A stretch of 64,000 nucleotides of DNA from Novosphingobium sp. NDB2Meth1 (lineage in GTDB: Bacteria; Pseudomonadota; Alphaproteobacteria; Sphingomonadales; Sphingomonadaceae). This document shows, piece after piece, positions 18,109-27,422 of the stretch (position 1 is the first letter of the stretch; every line of letters begins with the position of its first letter). A program made the translations under genes and the position numbers. Where the stretch lies: positions 62,001-126,000 of the forward strand of contig NZ_FPEH01000012.1 of assembly GCF_900117425.1 (NCBI RefSeq), in the 5' to 3' direction. The notes below the pieces were generated by a model. The model worked only from the letters and a program-made list of their open reading frames with translations. It searched no databases and had not been told where the DNA came from.

Positions 18109-18183
18109 CTTCGACAAGCTCAGGATGAGCGGACCTTGGTTATGATCCCGACTCCGACCCCGCTCGTGCTGAGCTTGTCGAAG
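18109..18183. repeat. REP-like inverted repeat between nuoB and nuoC
   Basis: CTTCGACAAGCTCAG begins at 18109 and continues into ATGAGCGG; the inverted copy CCGCTCGTGCTGAGCTTG begins at 18160 and ends GTCGAAG at 18183. The two 24-nt arms can fold into a long hairpin in the nuo mRNA, with about 27 nt between. The same core occurs at 14862, 27000 and 27051 in this window. Confidence 0.8.
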
Positions 18184-18218
18184 CACGTTCGCGCTGCGCT
18201 TTCGGAAGGAACTCGAGC

Positions 18219-18848
18219 ATGACCGTGCTTCATTCCGCCCCCCGCTATTCGCCCTTTGACGGCGTGCTGGAAACGCTGTCCGCCGCGCTGGGCGACATGA
18301 TCGTCTCCGCGCGCGAGCAGCATGGCGAGATCGTGATCCATGTCGTGCGCGAGCGTGTGGTCGAGGCGCTGCAGGCGCTGCGCGACACGCACGAATACCA
18401 GCAGCTGATGGACATCGCGGGCGCCGACTATCCCGCGCGTCCCGAGCGCTTCGAGGTGGTCTATTGCCTGCTTTCACTCACGAAGAACCACCGCCTGATC
18501 GTGAAGGTCTCGACCGACGAGGCGACTCCGGTGCCGACGGTGACCGGGCTGTGGCCGAATGCGAGCTGGTACGAGCGCGAGGTCTATGACCTCTACGGCG
18601 TGCTTTTCGCTGGCCACCCGGACCTGCGCCGCATCCTCACCGACTACGGCTTCCAGGGCCACCCGTTCCGCAAGGACTTCCCGCTTACCGGCTATGTCGA
18701 GCTGCGCTATTCGGAAGAGGACAAGCGCGTCGTCTACGAGAAGGTCGAGCTGGCGCAGGACTTGCGGCAATTCGATTTCATGAGCCCGTGGGAAGGCGCG
18801 CACTATGTGCTTCCGGGCGATGAGAAGGCTGAAGGGAACAAGGCATGA
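18219..18848 (+). CDS. nuoC: NADH-quinone oxidoreductase subunit C
   Basis: Peripheral-arm subunit of complex I near the quinone site, 209 residues. Family features: [15 protein letters not shown], the signature [20 protein letters not shown], and [25 protein letters not shown] ends 8 bp before ATG 18219. Unlike in E. coli, nuoC and nuoD are separate genes; their stop and start overlap (ATGA at 18845). Confidence 0.97.
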   Translation: MTVLHSAPRYSPFDGVLETLSAALGDMIVSAREQHGEIVIHVVRERVVEALQALRDTHEYQQLMDIAGADYPARPERFEVVYCLLSLTKNHRLIVKVSTDEATPVPTVTGLWPNASWYEREVYDLYGVLFAGHPDLRRILTDYGFQGHPFRKDFPLTGYVELRYSEEDKRVVYEKVELAQDLRQFDFMSPWEGAHYVLPGDEKAEGNKA

Positions 18849-20056
18849 GCCTGAGCCTTGAACAGTCGCCCACCACCGGCGACGAGGTCATCACCAACTA
18901 CACGATCAACTTCGGCCCCCAGCACCCGGCGGCGCACGGCGTGCTGCGCATGGTGATGGAACTGGACGGCGAGATCGTCGAGCGCGTCGATCCGCATGTG
19001 GGCCTGCTGCATCGCGGCACCGAGAAGTTGATCGAACACAAGACCTACCTGCAGGCGCTGCCCTATTTCGACCGGCTGGACTATTGCTCGCCGCTCGCGA
19101 TGGAGCACTCCTACGTGCTCGCGGTCGAGAAGCTGCTCAACCTCGAGGTGCCGCTCAGGGCGCAGTATCTGCGCGTGCTGTTTGCCGAGCTGACGCGCAT
19201 CTGCAACCACATGCTGAACCTCGGATCGCACGTGATGGACGTCGGCGCGATGACGCCGAACCTGTGGCTGTTCGAGATCCGCGAGGACTGCCTCAACTTC
19301 TTCGAACGCGCTTCGGGCGCGCGCATGCATGCGGCGTGGTATCGCCCTGGCGGCGTGCACCAGGATGTACCGCTCAAGCTGCTGACCGACATAGCCGACT
19401 GGCTCGACACGCGCCTGCCGCAGCTGTTCGACGACGCGATGAGCCTCGTCGTCGACAATCGCATCTTCAAGCAGCGCAATGTCGATATCGCCATTGTCAG
19501 CCGCGATGATGCGATTGCCTGGGGCTTCTCGGGCCCGATGATCCGTGGTTCGGGCATTCCGTGGGATCTGCGCAAGAGCCAGCCCTACGACGTCTATGAC
19601 CGCATGGACTTCGAGGTACCGGTGGGCACGCGCGGCGATTGCTATGACCGGTTCATGGTGCGCGTCGAGGAAGTGCGCCAGTCCGCCCGGATCATGAAGC
19701 AGTGCCTTGCCGAAATGCCGGAAGGCCCGATTTCGAGCACCGACCGCAAGGTCGTCCCGCCAAAGCGCGGCGAGATGAAGCAATCGATGGAAGCGCTGAT
19801 CCATCACTTCAAGCTCTACACCGAAGGCTTCCACGTGCCGGCGGGCGAAGTCTATGTCGCGACGGAAAGCCCCAAGGGCGAGTTCGGCGTCTATCTGGTC
19901 TCGGACGGCACCAACAAGCCCTACCGCTGCAAGATCCGCCCGACTGCATTCAGCCACCTGCAGGCGATGGACTTCATGACCAAGGGCCACATGCTGCCTG
20001 ACGTCACCGCGATCATCGGCGCGATCGACGTGGTGTTCGGGGAGTGCGACCGGTGA
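18845..20056 (+). CDS. nuoD: NADH-quinone oxidoreductase subunit D
   Basis: Subunit of complex I that lines the quinone pocket, related to the large subunit of NiFe hydrogenases but without metal; 403 residues. Conserved segments include [46 protein letters not shown] and the C-terminal DVVFGECDR. It overlaps nuoC by ATGA. The stop (20054-20056) overlaps a GTG that starts a small membrane protein. Confidence 0.98.
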   Translation: MSLSLEQSPTTGDEVITNYTINFGPQHPAAHGVLRMVMELDGEIVERVDPHVGLLHRGTEKLIEHKTYLQALPYFDRLDYCSPLAMEHSYVLAVEKLLNLEVPLRAQYLRVLFAELTRICNHMLNLGSHVMDVGAMTPNLWLFEIREDCLNFFERASGARMHAAWYRPGGVHQDVPLKLLTDIADWLDTRLPQLFDDAMSLVVDNRIFKQRNVDIAIVSRDDAIAWGFSGPMIRGSGIPWDLRKSQPYDVYDRMDFEVPVGTRGDCYDRFMVRVEEVRQSARIMKQCLAEMPEGPISSTDRKVVPPKRGEMKQSMEALIHHFKLYTEGFHVPAGEVYVATESPKGEFGVYLVSDGTNKPYRCKIRPTAFSHLQAMDFMTKGHMLPDVTAIIGAIDVVFGECDR

Positions 20057-20322
20057 GTTTGCTGTCGCGCTACGAGGCGTACCTTTATGAGCAGTGCCGG
20101 CGGGGCGGTACACAGATCGGGACGCAACTGCTTCCCTGGTTTGTGCTGGCGATTGCCGTCGGCGCTCTGCTTCCGCGGGTTCCAACCTTAAAAGATAGCC
20201 TGTCGGAGTTGCTGGTCGTCGGCCTCGCAGCCTCGCCGATCCTGATCGGTGCGGTGCTGGTGACGCGGGCACGCTGGCGCGCCTATTGCGCGCGGATCGA
20301 CGAGGATGGCCGAAATGGCTGA
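20053..20322 (+). CDS. small two-TM membrane protein of unknown function in the nuo operon
   Basis: 89 residues with two hydrophobic segments, [16 protein letters not shown] and [18 protein letters not shown], and a basic C-terminus ([16 protein letters not shown]). The GTG at 20053 overlaps the nuoD stop, and the end overlaps the next gene, so it is translationally coupled. I recognise no family. An in-frame GTG at 20044 would add three residues. The position suggests a complex I accessory protein or an inserted passenger; nothing in the sequence decides between them. Confidence 0.65.
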   Translation: MSLLSRYEAYLYEQCRRGGTQIGTQLLPWFVLAIAVGALLPRVPTLKDSLSELLVVGLAASPILIGAVLVTRARWRAYCARIDEDGRNG

Positions 20323-20668
20323 CAACCTCGCCACCGCCAAGGCCATGATTGCCGCCTACAACGCGCAGGACGTGGATACCTACGTCTCCTACATGACCGA
20401 CGATGCCTGCGAGGCGAACTATCGCGGCGATGTCGTGCGCGAGGGGCGCGAAGGCACGCGCTCTGGCCTTGCCGCCGCGTTCGCGCGCTGGCCGCAGAAC
20501 CATGCCGAGATCACGCACGCGCAGGCCATCGGCACCTACGTGCTGATGCGCGAACACGTGACGCGCGGGCCCGCAACCGACGGGTCGGCGCTGGTCGAGC
20601 CGTTCGACGTTGTCGCGGTCTATTCTTTCGAAGGCGAGAAGTGCTCTCGCGTGGAGTTCATTCGCTGA
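20315..20668 (+). CDS. NTF2-like (SnoaL-type) protein in the nuo operon
   Basis: 117-residue protein with the cone-like NTF2 fold pattern: an N-terminal helix ATAKAMIAAYNAQDVDTYV, then strands such as EANYRGDVVREGREG, and C-terminal DVVAVYSFEGEKCSRVEF. This fold serves as small-molecule isomerase, hydrolase or binding protein; function here is unknown. ATG 20315 is 9 bp from GAGG and fits better than ATG 20306, which abuts it. Its stop overlaps the nuoE start (TGATG). Confidence 0.75.
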   Translation: MADNLATAKAMIAAYNAQDVDTYVSYMTDDACEANYRGDVVREGREGTRSGLAAAFARWPQNHAEITHAQAIGTYVLMREHVTRGPATDGSALVEPFDVVAVYSFEGEKCSRVEFIR

Positions 20669-21336
20669 TGGCTGACCGTCATATCGAACCTGATACCCCG
20701 ACCTTGCGCGCCCGCTGGGGCTCTTTCGCGTGGACGGCGGAGAATGCCGAGAAGGCGAAGACGATCATCGCGCGCTATCCGGCGGGCCGCCAGCGCTCGG
20801 CGGTGATGCCGCTGCTCGATCTCGCGCAACGCCAGGTCGGCGCGGAAGAGAACACGCAAGGCTGGCTGCCGATTCCGGTGATGGAATATGTCGCGAAGCA
20901 GCTCGACATGCCGATCATCCGCGTGGTCGAGGTGGCGACGTTCTACACGATGTACAACATCGCGCCGATCGGTCGGTTCCACGTGCAGGTCTGCGGGACG
21001 ACGCCGTGCATGCTGCGCGGCTCGGACGACATCATCGCGGCATGCAAGGCCAAGGGGCTGAAGAAGGGCCACACCACCGAGGACGGCCTGTTCAGCTTCA
21101 CTGAAGTGGAATGCATGGGCAACTGCGCGTCCGCGCCGATGGTCCAGATCAACGACGACAACTACGAGGATCTGACCGCGGCGGACATGACGCGCATCCT
21201 CGATGAGCTGGCGGCGGGCAAGCAGCCCAAGACCGGCACGCAGGCGCCGGGCCGCCACACTGTCGAGCCGCTCGGCGGGCCGACAACGCTGACCGCGATG
21301 GTTTCAGCCAATCACGATTACCGGAGTGAGTGGTAA
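20668..21336 (+). CDS. nuoE: NADH-quinone oxidoreductase subunit E
   Basis: Subunit with the N1a [2Fe-2S] cluster, 222 residues. The cluster cysteines lie in [12 protein letters not shown] and [11 protein letters not shown]. The thioredoxin-like core starts near [14 protein letters not shown]. The C-terminus carries an extension of about 40 residues (from [11 protein letters not shown]) not needed for cluster binding. ATG 20668 overlaps the upstream stop; a frame extension to 20641 lies inside the NTF2 gene. Confidence 0.96.
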   Translation: MADRHIEPDTPTLRARWGSFAWTAENAEKAKTIIARYPAGRQRSAVMPLLDLAQRQVGAEENTQGWLPIPVMEYVAKQLDMPIIRVVEVATFYTMYNIAPIGRFHVQVCGTTPCMLRGSDDIIAACKAKGLKKGHTTEDGLFSFTEVECMGNCASAPMVQINDDNYEDLTAADMTRILDELAAGKQPKTGTQAPGRHTVEPLGGPTTLTAMVSANHDYRSEW

Positions 21337-21337
21337 C

Positions 21338-22624
21338 ATGGCGCTCGCTGACAAGGACCGCATTTTCACCAACCTCTACGGCTACCAGCCGTGGAACCTG
21401 AAGGCCGCGCAGGCGCGCGGGGATTGGGACAACACCAAGGCCCTGATGGAGCGCGGGCAGGACGCGATCATCGAGGAAATCAAGGCGAGCGGCCTGCGCG
21501 GGCGCGGCGGTGCGGGCTTCCCGACCGGCATGAAGTGGTCGTTCATGCCCAAGGAGAGCAAGGACGGCCGTCCGAGCTTCCTGGTCATCAATGCCGACGA
21601 GAGCGAGCCGGGTTCGTGCAAGGACCGCGAGATCATCCGCCACGATCCGCACAAGCTGATCGAAGGCGCGCTGGTCGCAGGCTATGCGATGCGGGCGCGG
21701 GCGGCCTATATCTACATTCGCGGCGAATATATCCGCGAGGCCGAGACGCTGTTTGCCGCCGTGGCCGAAGCCTATGAAGCGGGGCTGCTGGGCAAGAACG
21801 CCTGCGGTTCGGGCTATGATTTCGATGTCTTCGTCCACCGCGGCGCGGGCGCCTACATCTGCGGCGAAGAGACCGCGATGATCGAGAGCCTCGAGGGCAA
21901 GAAAGGCCAGCCGCGCCTCAAGCCGCCGTTCCCGGCAGGCGCGGGGCTCTATGGCTGCCCGACGACGGTGAACAACGTCGAGAGCATCGCGGTTGCGCCG
22001 ACGATCCTGCGGCGCGGGGCGGCGTGGTTTTCGAGCTTCGGGCGCGACAACAACAAGGGCACCAAGCTGTTCCAGATCAGCGGGCATGTCGAAAAGCCCT
22101 GCGTGGTCGAGGAAGCGATGAGCATTCCGTTCAGCGAGCTGATCGAGAAGCATTGCGGCGGCATTCGCGGTGGGCGCGACAACCTGCTCGCGGTGATCCC
22201 CGGCGGTTCCTCGGTGCCGCTGGTGCCGGCGGCGGAGATCTGGGACGCGCCGATGGACTTCGACGGCCTGCGCGCGGTCGGTTCGGGCCTCGGCACGGCG
22301 GCGGTGATCGTGATGGACAAGTCCACCGATATCGTCCGCGCGATCAGCCGGCTTTCGTACTTCTACAAGCACGAGAGCTGTGGCCAGTGCACCCCGTGCC
22401 GCGAAGGCACCGGCTGGATGTGGCGCGTGATGGAACGCCTGCGCACCGGCGACGCGGCGGTCGAGGAAATCGACATGCTGCAGCAGGTGACCAAGCAGGT
22501 CGAAGGCCACACGATCTGCGCGCTGGGCGATGCGGCGGCATGGCCGATCCAGGGCCTGATCCGCCACTTCCGGCCCGAGATCGAGCGCCGGATTGCGGAA
22601 AATCAGCGGGAGGCGGCGGAGTGA
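21338..22624 (+). CDS. nuoF: NADH-quinone oxidoreductase subunit F
   Basis: NADH dehydrogenase subunit with FMN and the N3 [4Fe-4S] cluster, 428 residues. The NADH/FMN motif is [16 protein letters not shown], and [15 protein letters not shown] follows. The cluster ligands are in [15 protein letters not shown] and [16 protein letters not shown] 21338 lies one base after the nuoE stop with GGAG 11 bp upstream; a GTG at 21326 overlaps nuoE. The stop overlaps the GTG of the small gene that follows. Confidence 0.97.
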   Translation: MALADKDRIFTNLYGYQPWNLKAAQARGDWDNTKALMERGQDAIIEEIKASGLRGRGGAGFPTGMKWSFMPKESKDGRPSFLVINADESEPGSCKDREIIRHDPHKLIEGALVAGYAMRARAAYIYIRGEYIREAETLFAAVAEAYEAGLLGKNACGSGYDFDVFVHRGAGAYICGEETAMIESLEGKKGQPRLKPPFPAGAGLYGCPTTVNNVESIAVAPTILRRGAAWFSSFGRDNNKGTKLFQISGHVEKPCVVEEAMSIPFSELIEKHCGGIRGGRDNLLAVIPGGSSVPLVPAAEIWDAPMDFDGLRAVGSGLGTAAVIVMDKSTDIVRAISRLSYFYKHESCGQCTPCREGTGWMWRVMERLRTGDAAVEEIDMLQQVTKQVEGHTICALGDAAAWPIQGLIRHFRPEIERRIAENQREAAE

Positions 22625-22818
22625 GCATTACGCCTACTCACGCAGTGGTCCGAGTGATCTTGGGCTTCGCCGCCCTTGCGTATTGGGTCTTCCGCCCCCG
22701 CCGCGAATCCGACCAACCCGGACCCCATAACAATTGGAGGAGGCCGCAGCGCGGCGTCGAATCCGGTTTCCATGAAGGCATTTCCGACGCTAGCGGCGGC
22801 GATGGAGGTCATTTCTAA
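22621..22818 (+). CDS. 65-residue single-TM protein between nuoF and nuoG
   Basis: The frame opens with GTG 22621, which overlaps the nuoF TGA (GTGA), and closes with TAA 22816-22818, which overlaps the nuoG ATG (TAATG). It thus fills the gap between the two genes exactly. The product has one hydrophobic segment ([19 protein letters not shown]) followed by a charged, Gly-rich tail. No family recognised. The exact tiling matches the coupling used elsewhere in this operon, which argues that it is translated. The nuoG ribosome-binding site GGAGG is inside its last codons. Confidence 0.6.
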   Translation: MSITPTHAVVRVILGFAALAYWVFRPRRESDQPGPHNNWRRPQRGVESGFHEGISDASGGDGGHF

Positions 22819-24827
22819 TGCCCAAGCTCAAAGTCGACGGCGTAGAGCTCGAAGTTCCCGCAGGCGCGACGGTGCTGCAGGCGTGCGAGCTCGCCGGCAA
22901 GGAAATTCCCCGGTTCTGCTATCACGAGCGGCTCAGCATCGCGGGCAACTGCCGCATGTGTCTGGTCGAAGTGAAGCCCGGGCCGCCCAAGCCGCAGGCT
23001 TCGTGTGCGCTGCCGGCCAGCGAGGGCCAAGAAATCCGCACCGACAGCGAGATGGTCAAGAAGGCGCGCGAGGGGGTGATGGAGTTTCTCCTCATCAACC
23101 ACCCGCTCGATTGCCCGATCTGCGATCAGGGCGGCGAATGCGACCTGCAGGACCAGTCGGTCGCCTATGGCCGCGGCAAGTCGCGCTACGACGAGAACAA
23201 GCGCGCGGTGACCGACAAGTACATGGGCCCGCTGATCAAGACGACGATGACGCGGTGCATCCACTGCACGCGCTGCGTGCGTTTCTCGGAAGAGATCGCG
23301 GGCGTGGACGAGATCGGCGCGCTTTATCGCGGCGAGGGGATGCAGATTTCGACGTACCTTGAAGGCGCGGCGAAGCATGAGCTTTCGGCCAATGTGATCG
23401 ACCTCTGCCCGGTCGGCGCGCTGACTTCGAAGCCTTATGCGTTCGAGGCGCGGCCGTGGGAATTGAAGAAGACGCTGGGCATCGACGTTTCGGACGCGGT
23501 CGGCTCGAACATCCGCATCGACAGCCGGGGCCGCGAGGTGCTGCGCATCCTGCCGCGCGTGAACGATGACGTGAACGAGGAATGGCTGTCGGACCGCGCG
23601 CGCTATGTCGTCGATGGCCTGACGCGCCGCCGGCTCGACAAGCCGTGGCTGCGCAAGGATGGCAAGCTGACGGCGGCTTCGTGGGCCGAAGCGTTTGACG
23701 CGGTCGCCAAGATCAATCCGGGCGCTTCGGTGGCCGTGATCTCGGGCGATCAGGTCGATTGCGAGACGCTGTTTGCGGCCAAGGCTCTGGCGCGCGCGCT
23801 GGGTTCTAGCTTGCTCGAAGGCCGCCAGACGGGTCTGGCCTATACCGCGAGCAACCTGGCGGCGGTGGCGTTCAATTCCACTTTCGCAGGTATCGAAGAG
23901 GCAGACGCGATCCTCATCGTGGGCAGCCACGTGCGCGATGAAGCGCCGCTGGTGAACACGCGGCTGCGCAAGGCGGCGAAGCGGGGCGCGAAGGTTTTCG
24001 TGATCGGCGCGGCCTGGGACCCGACCTATCCGGCGACGTTCCTTGGCGAAGATGCGGGGCTTCTCAATGATGTGCCGGCCGAAGTTGTGGCGGCATTCGA
24101 GGGTTCCAAGAAGCCGGCGATCATCATCGGCGGGGCTGGCCTTGCCAAGGGTGCGCTGGAAGCGGGTCTGGCCTTTGCCGAGCGCTTCAAGCTGGTCACC
24201 GACGAGTGGAACGGCTTCAACGTGCTGCACATGGCCGCGAGCCGCATGGGCGGACTGATGCTGGGCTATGCGCAGCCGGGCGGCCTCGCGGATCTGGTGG
24301 CTGCCAAGCCCAAGATGGTGATTTCGCTCGGTGCGGACGAGGTGGACTACACCAAGTTTGCCGGTTCGATGATCGTGCATATCGGCCACCATGGTGACAA
24401 GGCGGCGCATGCGGCGGACGTGATCCTGCCCGCCGCGGCCTTCACCGAGAAGGACGGCACTTACGTCAATACCGAAGGCCGCGTGCAGTATTCAGAACGC
24501 GCGGTCTACGCGCCGGGCGATGCGCGCGAGGACTGGACGATCCTGCGTGCCATGGCCGATGCGCTTGGCGTTTCGGTCGGTTTCGACAGCTTCGAGCAGC
24601 TGCGCGCGGCGATGATCGCCGAAGTGCCGGCGCTGGGCGTGGAAGGGCTGGCCGATTACGGCGCTCTGCCGGCGGCTCCGAAGGGCGCGAAGGCGGAAGG
24701 CGTGATCGCTGCCTACCCGATCAAGGACCACTACCTCACCAACGCCATCGCGCGGTCTAGCCCGACGCTGCAGCGCTGCTCGGCGGAACTGGTGCACGGT
24801 GAAACATTTGCGGAGGCCGCGGAATGA
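22818..24827 (+). CDS. nuoG: NADH-quinone oxidoreductase subunit G
   Basis: Largest peripheral subunit, 669 residues, a typical alphaproteobacterial length (E. coli is longer). The N-terminal ferredoxin domain has cysteines in [18 protein letters not shown]; then [18 protein letters not shown] and [14 protein letters not shown] provide the 4Fe-4S ligands, with [10 protein letters not shown]. The remaining part is a molybdopterin-oxidoreductase-like domain that keeps the fold but not the cofactor. ATG 22818 overlaps the previous stop. Confidence 0.97.
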   Translation: MPKLKVDGVELEVPAGATVLQACELAGKEIPRFCYHERLSIAGNCRMCLVEVKPGPPKPQASCALPASEGQEIRTDSEMVKKAREGVMEFLLINHPLDCPICDQGGECDLQDQSVAYGRGKSRYDENKRAVTDKYMGPLIKTTMTRCIHCTRCVRFSEEIAGVDEIGALYRGEGMQISTYLEGAAKHELSANVIDLCPVGALTSKPYAFEARPWELKKTLGIDVSDAVGSNIRIDSRGREVLRILPRVNDDVNEEWLSDRARYVVDGLTRRRLDKPWLRKDGKLTAASWAEAFDAVAKINPGASVAVISGDQVDCETLFAAKALARALGSSLLEGRQTGLAYTASNLAAVAFNSTFAGIEEADAILIVGSHVRDEAPLVNTRLRKAAKRGAKVFVIGAAWDPTYPATFLGEDAGLLNDVPAEVVAAFEGSKKPAIIIGGAGLAKGALEAGLAFAERFKLVTDEWNGFNVLHMAASRMGGLMLGYAQPGGLADLVAAKPKMVISLGADEVDYTKFAGSMIVHIGHHGDKAAHAADVILPAAAFTEKDGTYVNTEGRVQYSERAVYAPGDAREDWTILRAMADALGVSVGFDSFEQLRAAMIAEVPALGVEGLADYGALPAAPKGAKAEGVIAAYPIKDHYLTNAIARSSPTLQRCSAELVHGETFAEAAE

Positions 24828-25867
24828 TCCCGTTTTTCCAATGGACGGGCCTCTCGTTCGAGGCATCGTGGATTGTCGCGACGGTGGCGGAAATCCTGCT
24901 GATCGCGCTGCCGGTCATGCTGGCCGTCGCGCTGGTGATCTATGCCGACCGCAAGATCTGGGCGGCGATGGCGCTGCGCAAGGGGCCGAACGTGGTGGGG
25001 CCGATCGGCATCCTCCAGTCATTCGCGGACGGCCTCAAGGTCTTCCTGCAGGAAACGATCATCCCTTCGGCGGCGAACAAGGGCCTGTTCCTGATCGCGC
25101 CGATCATCACCTTCACCGTGGCGCTGATGGCCTGGGCGGTGATCCCGTTCAATTCGGGCGCGGTCTTGGCGGATATCAATGTCGGTCTGCTCTACGTCCT
25201 CGCGATCTCGTCGCTGGGGGTTTACGGGGTGGTGATCGCAGGCTGGTCGTCGAACTCGAAGTACCCGTTTTTCAGCGCGATGCGCGCTTCGGCGCAGATG
25301 ATTTCCTATGAAGTCTCGATCGGCTTCATCCTCATCTGCGTGGTGCTTTGGGCGGGTTCGTTCAACCTCAACGAGATCGTCAAGGCGCAGAAGGACCACG
25401 TCTGGATCATCAACGGTTTCGTGGCGAACCCGCTGCTGTTCCCGGTCTGGGTGATGTTCCTCATCTCCGGCATGGCCGAAACCGCGCGCGCGCCGTTCGA
25501 CCTGACCGAGGCGGAAAGCGAGCTCGTCGCAGGGTATCAGACCGAATACTCCTCGATGGCCTTCGCGCTCTACTGGCTGGGCGAATATGCCAACGTGCTC
25601 CTGATGTGCGCGCTGAACGCCACGCTGTTCTGGGGCGGCTGGCTGCCGCCGCTCGACATTCCGGTGCTCTATCTGGTGCCGGGGCTGGTGTGGCTGCTGC
25701 TCAAGATCCTGTTCTTCTTCTTCATCTTCAGCTGGGTCAAGGCGACCGTGCCGCGCTACCGCTATGACCAGCTGATGCGCCTTGGCTGGAAGATCTTCCT
25801 GCCCCTCTCGCTGTTCTTCGTGTTCGCGATCAGCGGATACCTCATGGCCACCGGACATTTTGCATGA
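24824..25867 (+). CDS. nuoH: NADH-quinone oxidoreductase subunit H
   Basis: Membrane subunit that joins the peripheral and membrane arms at the quinone channel; 347 residues, eight TM helices. Diagnostic segments: [41 protein letters not shown] with EVSIGF, and [20 protein letters not shown]. Overlaps nuoG and nuoI by ATGA on both sides. Confidence 0.98.
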   Translation: MIPFFQWTGLSFEASWIVATVAEILLIALPVMLAVALVIYADRKIWAAMALRKGPNVVGPIGILQSFADGLKVFLQETIIPSAANKGLFLIAPIITFTVALMAWAVIPFNSGAVLADINVGLLYVLAISSLGVYGVVIAGWSSNSKYPFFSAMRASAQMISYEVSIGFILICVVLWAGSFNLNEIVKAQKDHVWIINGFVANPLLFPVWVMFLISGMAETARAPFDLTEAESELVAGYQTEYSSMAFALYWLGEYANVLLMCALNATLFWGGWLPPLDIPVLYLVPGLVWLLLKILFFFFIFSWVKATVPRYRYDQLMRLGWKIFLPLSLFFVFAISGYLMATGHFA

Positions 25868-26349
25868 CCGTCTCGCAGATCATCAAGAGCTTCACGCTGT
25901 GGGAGTTCGTGAAGGCGCATTGGCTGACCTTGAAGTACCTCTTCAAGCCCAAGGCGACGATCAACTACCCGTTCGAGAAGAACCCGCTTTCCCCGCGCTT
26001 CCGCGGTGAACATGCGCTGCGCCGTTATCCCAATGGCGAGGAGCGCTGCATCGCGTGCAAGCTGTGCGAGGCGGTGTGCCCGGCGCAGGCGATCACCATC
26101 GAGGCGGAGCCCCGTGAGGACGGCAGCCGCCGCACCACGCGCTATGACATCGACATGACCAAGTGCATCTTCTGCGGCTTCTGCCAGGAAGCCTGCCCGG
26201 TCGATGCCATCGTCGAAGGTCCGAACTTCGAATACGCGACCGAAACGCGCGAGGAGCTCTTGTACGACAAGGCCAAGCTGCTCGCCAACGGGGACAAGTG
26301 GGAGCGGGCGCTGGCCGCGAACCTTGAAGCCGATGCACCGTACCGCTAG
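25864..26349 (+). CDS. nuoI: NADH-quinone oxidoreductase subunit I
   Basis: Ferredoxin-like subunit with clusters N6a and N6b, 161 residues. Two full 4Fe-4S motifs: [14 protein letters not shown] and [14 protein letters not shown]. The N-terminal amphipathic part and the ending NLEADAPYR match the alphaproteobacterial/mitochondrial type. It overlaps nuoH; 12 bp separate it from nuoJ. Confidence 0.98.
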   Translation: MTVSQIIKSFTLWEFVKAHWLTLKYLFKPKATINYPFEKNPLSPRFRGEHALRRYPNGEERCIACKLCEAVCPAQAITIEAEPREDGSRRTTRYDIDMTKCIFCGFCQEACPVDAIVEGPNFEYATETREELLYDKAKLLANGDKWERALAANLEADAPYR

Positions 26350-26361
26350 GGGCCACGCGTC

Positions 26362-26979
26362 ATGATCCAGGCCTTTGCCTTTTACCTGTTCACCGCGATC
26401 ATGCTGTTCAGCGCGGTTTCCGTGATCTTCGCCCGCAATCCGGTTCATTCGGTGCTCTGGCTGATCCTCGCGTTCTTCAACGCGGCGGGGCTGATGGTGC
26501 TGATCGGCGCGGAATTCATCGCGATGCTGCTGGTCATCGTCTACGTCGGCGCGGTCGCGGTGCTGTTCCTGTTCGTCGTGATGATGCTCGACATCGACTT
26601 TTCGGAGATGCGCGCCGGCTTCATCAAGAACGCGCCACTAGGTCTGCTGATCGCGGCGGTGCTGCTCGCCGAGCTGGGGCTGGGCCTTGGCGTGTGGCAC
26701 TCGGGCGCGCTGCAACTGGGTGTGGCGAGCGGGGCTGCAGCAACGCCGGAGGGCCTCTCCAACACGGCGGCCATCGGCGCGCTGCTCTACACGCGCTACC
26801 TGTTCCTGTTCGAGGCGGCGGGGATCATCCTGCTCGTCGCCATGATCGGCGCTATCGTGCTGACGCACCGCCAGCGCAGCGATACGCGCGGGCAGAATGT
26901 CGGCCGCCAGATCGCGCGCCGTCCGGAAGAGGCGACCATCAACGTCAAGCCCGCCGTGGGCCAGGGGGTGACGCTGTGA
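26362..26979 (+). CDS. nuoJ: NADH-quinone oxidoreductase subunit J
   Basis: Membrane subunit with five TM helices, 205 residues. Conserved: ARNPVHSVLWLILAFFNAAG and the helix GAEFIAMLLVIVYVGAVAVL, which contains the pi-bulge region of the E-channel. The hydrophilic C-terminal tail (RQRSDTRGQNVGRQIARRPE) is usual in this lineage. The gap after it holds a REP-like element before nuoK. Confidence 0.97.
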   Translation: MIQAFAFYLFTAIMLFSAVSVIFARNPVHSVLWLILAFFNAAGLMVLIGAEFIAMLLVIVYVGAVAVLFLFVVMMLDIDFSEMRAGFIKNAPLGLLIAAVLLAELGLGLGVWHSGALQLGVASGAAATPEGLSNTAAIGALLYTRYLFLFEAAGIILLVAMIGAIVLTHRQRSDTRGQNVGRQIARRPEEATINVKPAVGQGVTL

Positions 26980-26999
26980 TGCAGTTTAACCACCTACAT

Positions 27000-27079
27000 C
27001 CGCTCACCCTGAGCCTGTCGAAGGGTGCTTGCGCAGCGGTTGGGTGCGGGCTTCGACAAGCTCAGCCTGAGCGGTTTTT
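27000..27079. repeat. REP-like inverted repeat with a T-run between nuoJ and nuoK
   Basis: CCGCTCACCCTGAGCCTG starts at 27000 and runs to GTCGAAG at 27023; the inverted copy CTTCGACAAGCTCAG starts at 27051 and ends TGAGCGG at 27074, followed directly by TTTTT (27075-27079). The arms can pair along most of their length. A GC-rich hairpin followed by five T resembles an intrinsic terminator or attenuator inside the operon. Confidence 0.8.
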
Positions 27080-27109
27080 GGGTTTGGTTCAGGATCAGGG
27101 GGCCGGGCT

Positions 27110-27415
27110 GTGATTGGTATCGAACATTATGTTGCCGTCAGCTCGATCCTGTTCGTGCTCGGCGTGCTGGGCATCTTCCTCAACCGCAAGAACGTGATCG
27201 TGATCCTGATGGCGATCGAGCTGATCCTGCTCGCGGTGAACCTCAATCTCGTGGCGTTCAGCGCGTTCCTGCATGACCTCACGGGTCAGATCTTCGCGAT
27301 GTTCGTGCTGACCGTGGCGGCGGGCGAGGCGGCGATCGGTCTTGCCATTCTGGTCATCTACTTCCGCGGCCGCGGCACGATCGCGGTGGACGACGTCAAT
27401 CGGATGAAGGGGTAA
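27110..27415 (+). CDS. nuoK: NADH-quinone oxidoreductase subunit K
   Basis: Small antiporter-like (MrpC-type) membrane subunit, 101 residues, three TM helices. It keeps the two conserved membrane glutamates: [14 protein letters not shown] and [14 protein letters not shown]. The start is GTG 27110 with AGGGGG about 8 bp upstream. It is separated from nuoJ by the REP-like element. Confidence 0.97.
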   Translation: MIGIEHYVAVSSILFVLGVLGIFLNRKNVIVILMAIELILLAVNLNLVAFSAFLHDLTGQIFAMFVLTVAAGEAAIGLAILVIYFRGRGTIAVDDVNRMKG

Positions 27416-27422
27416 GCGGACC

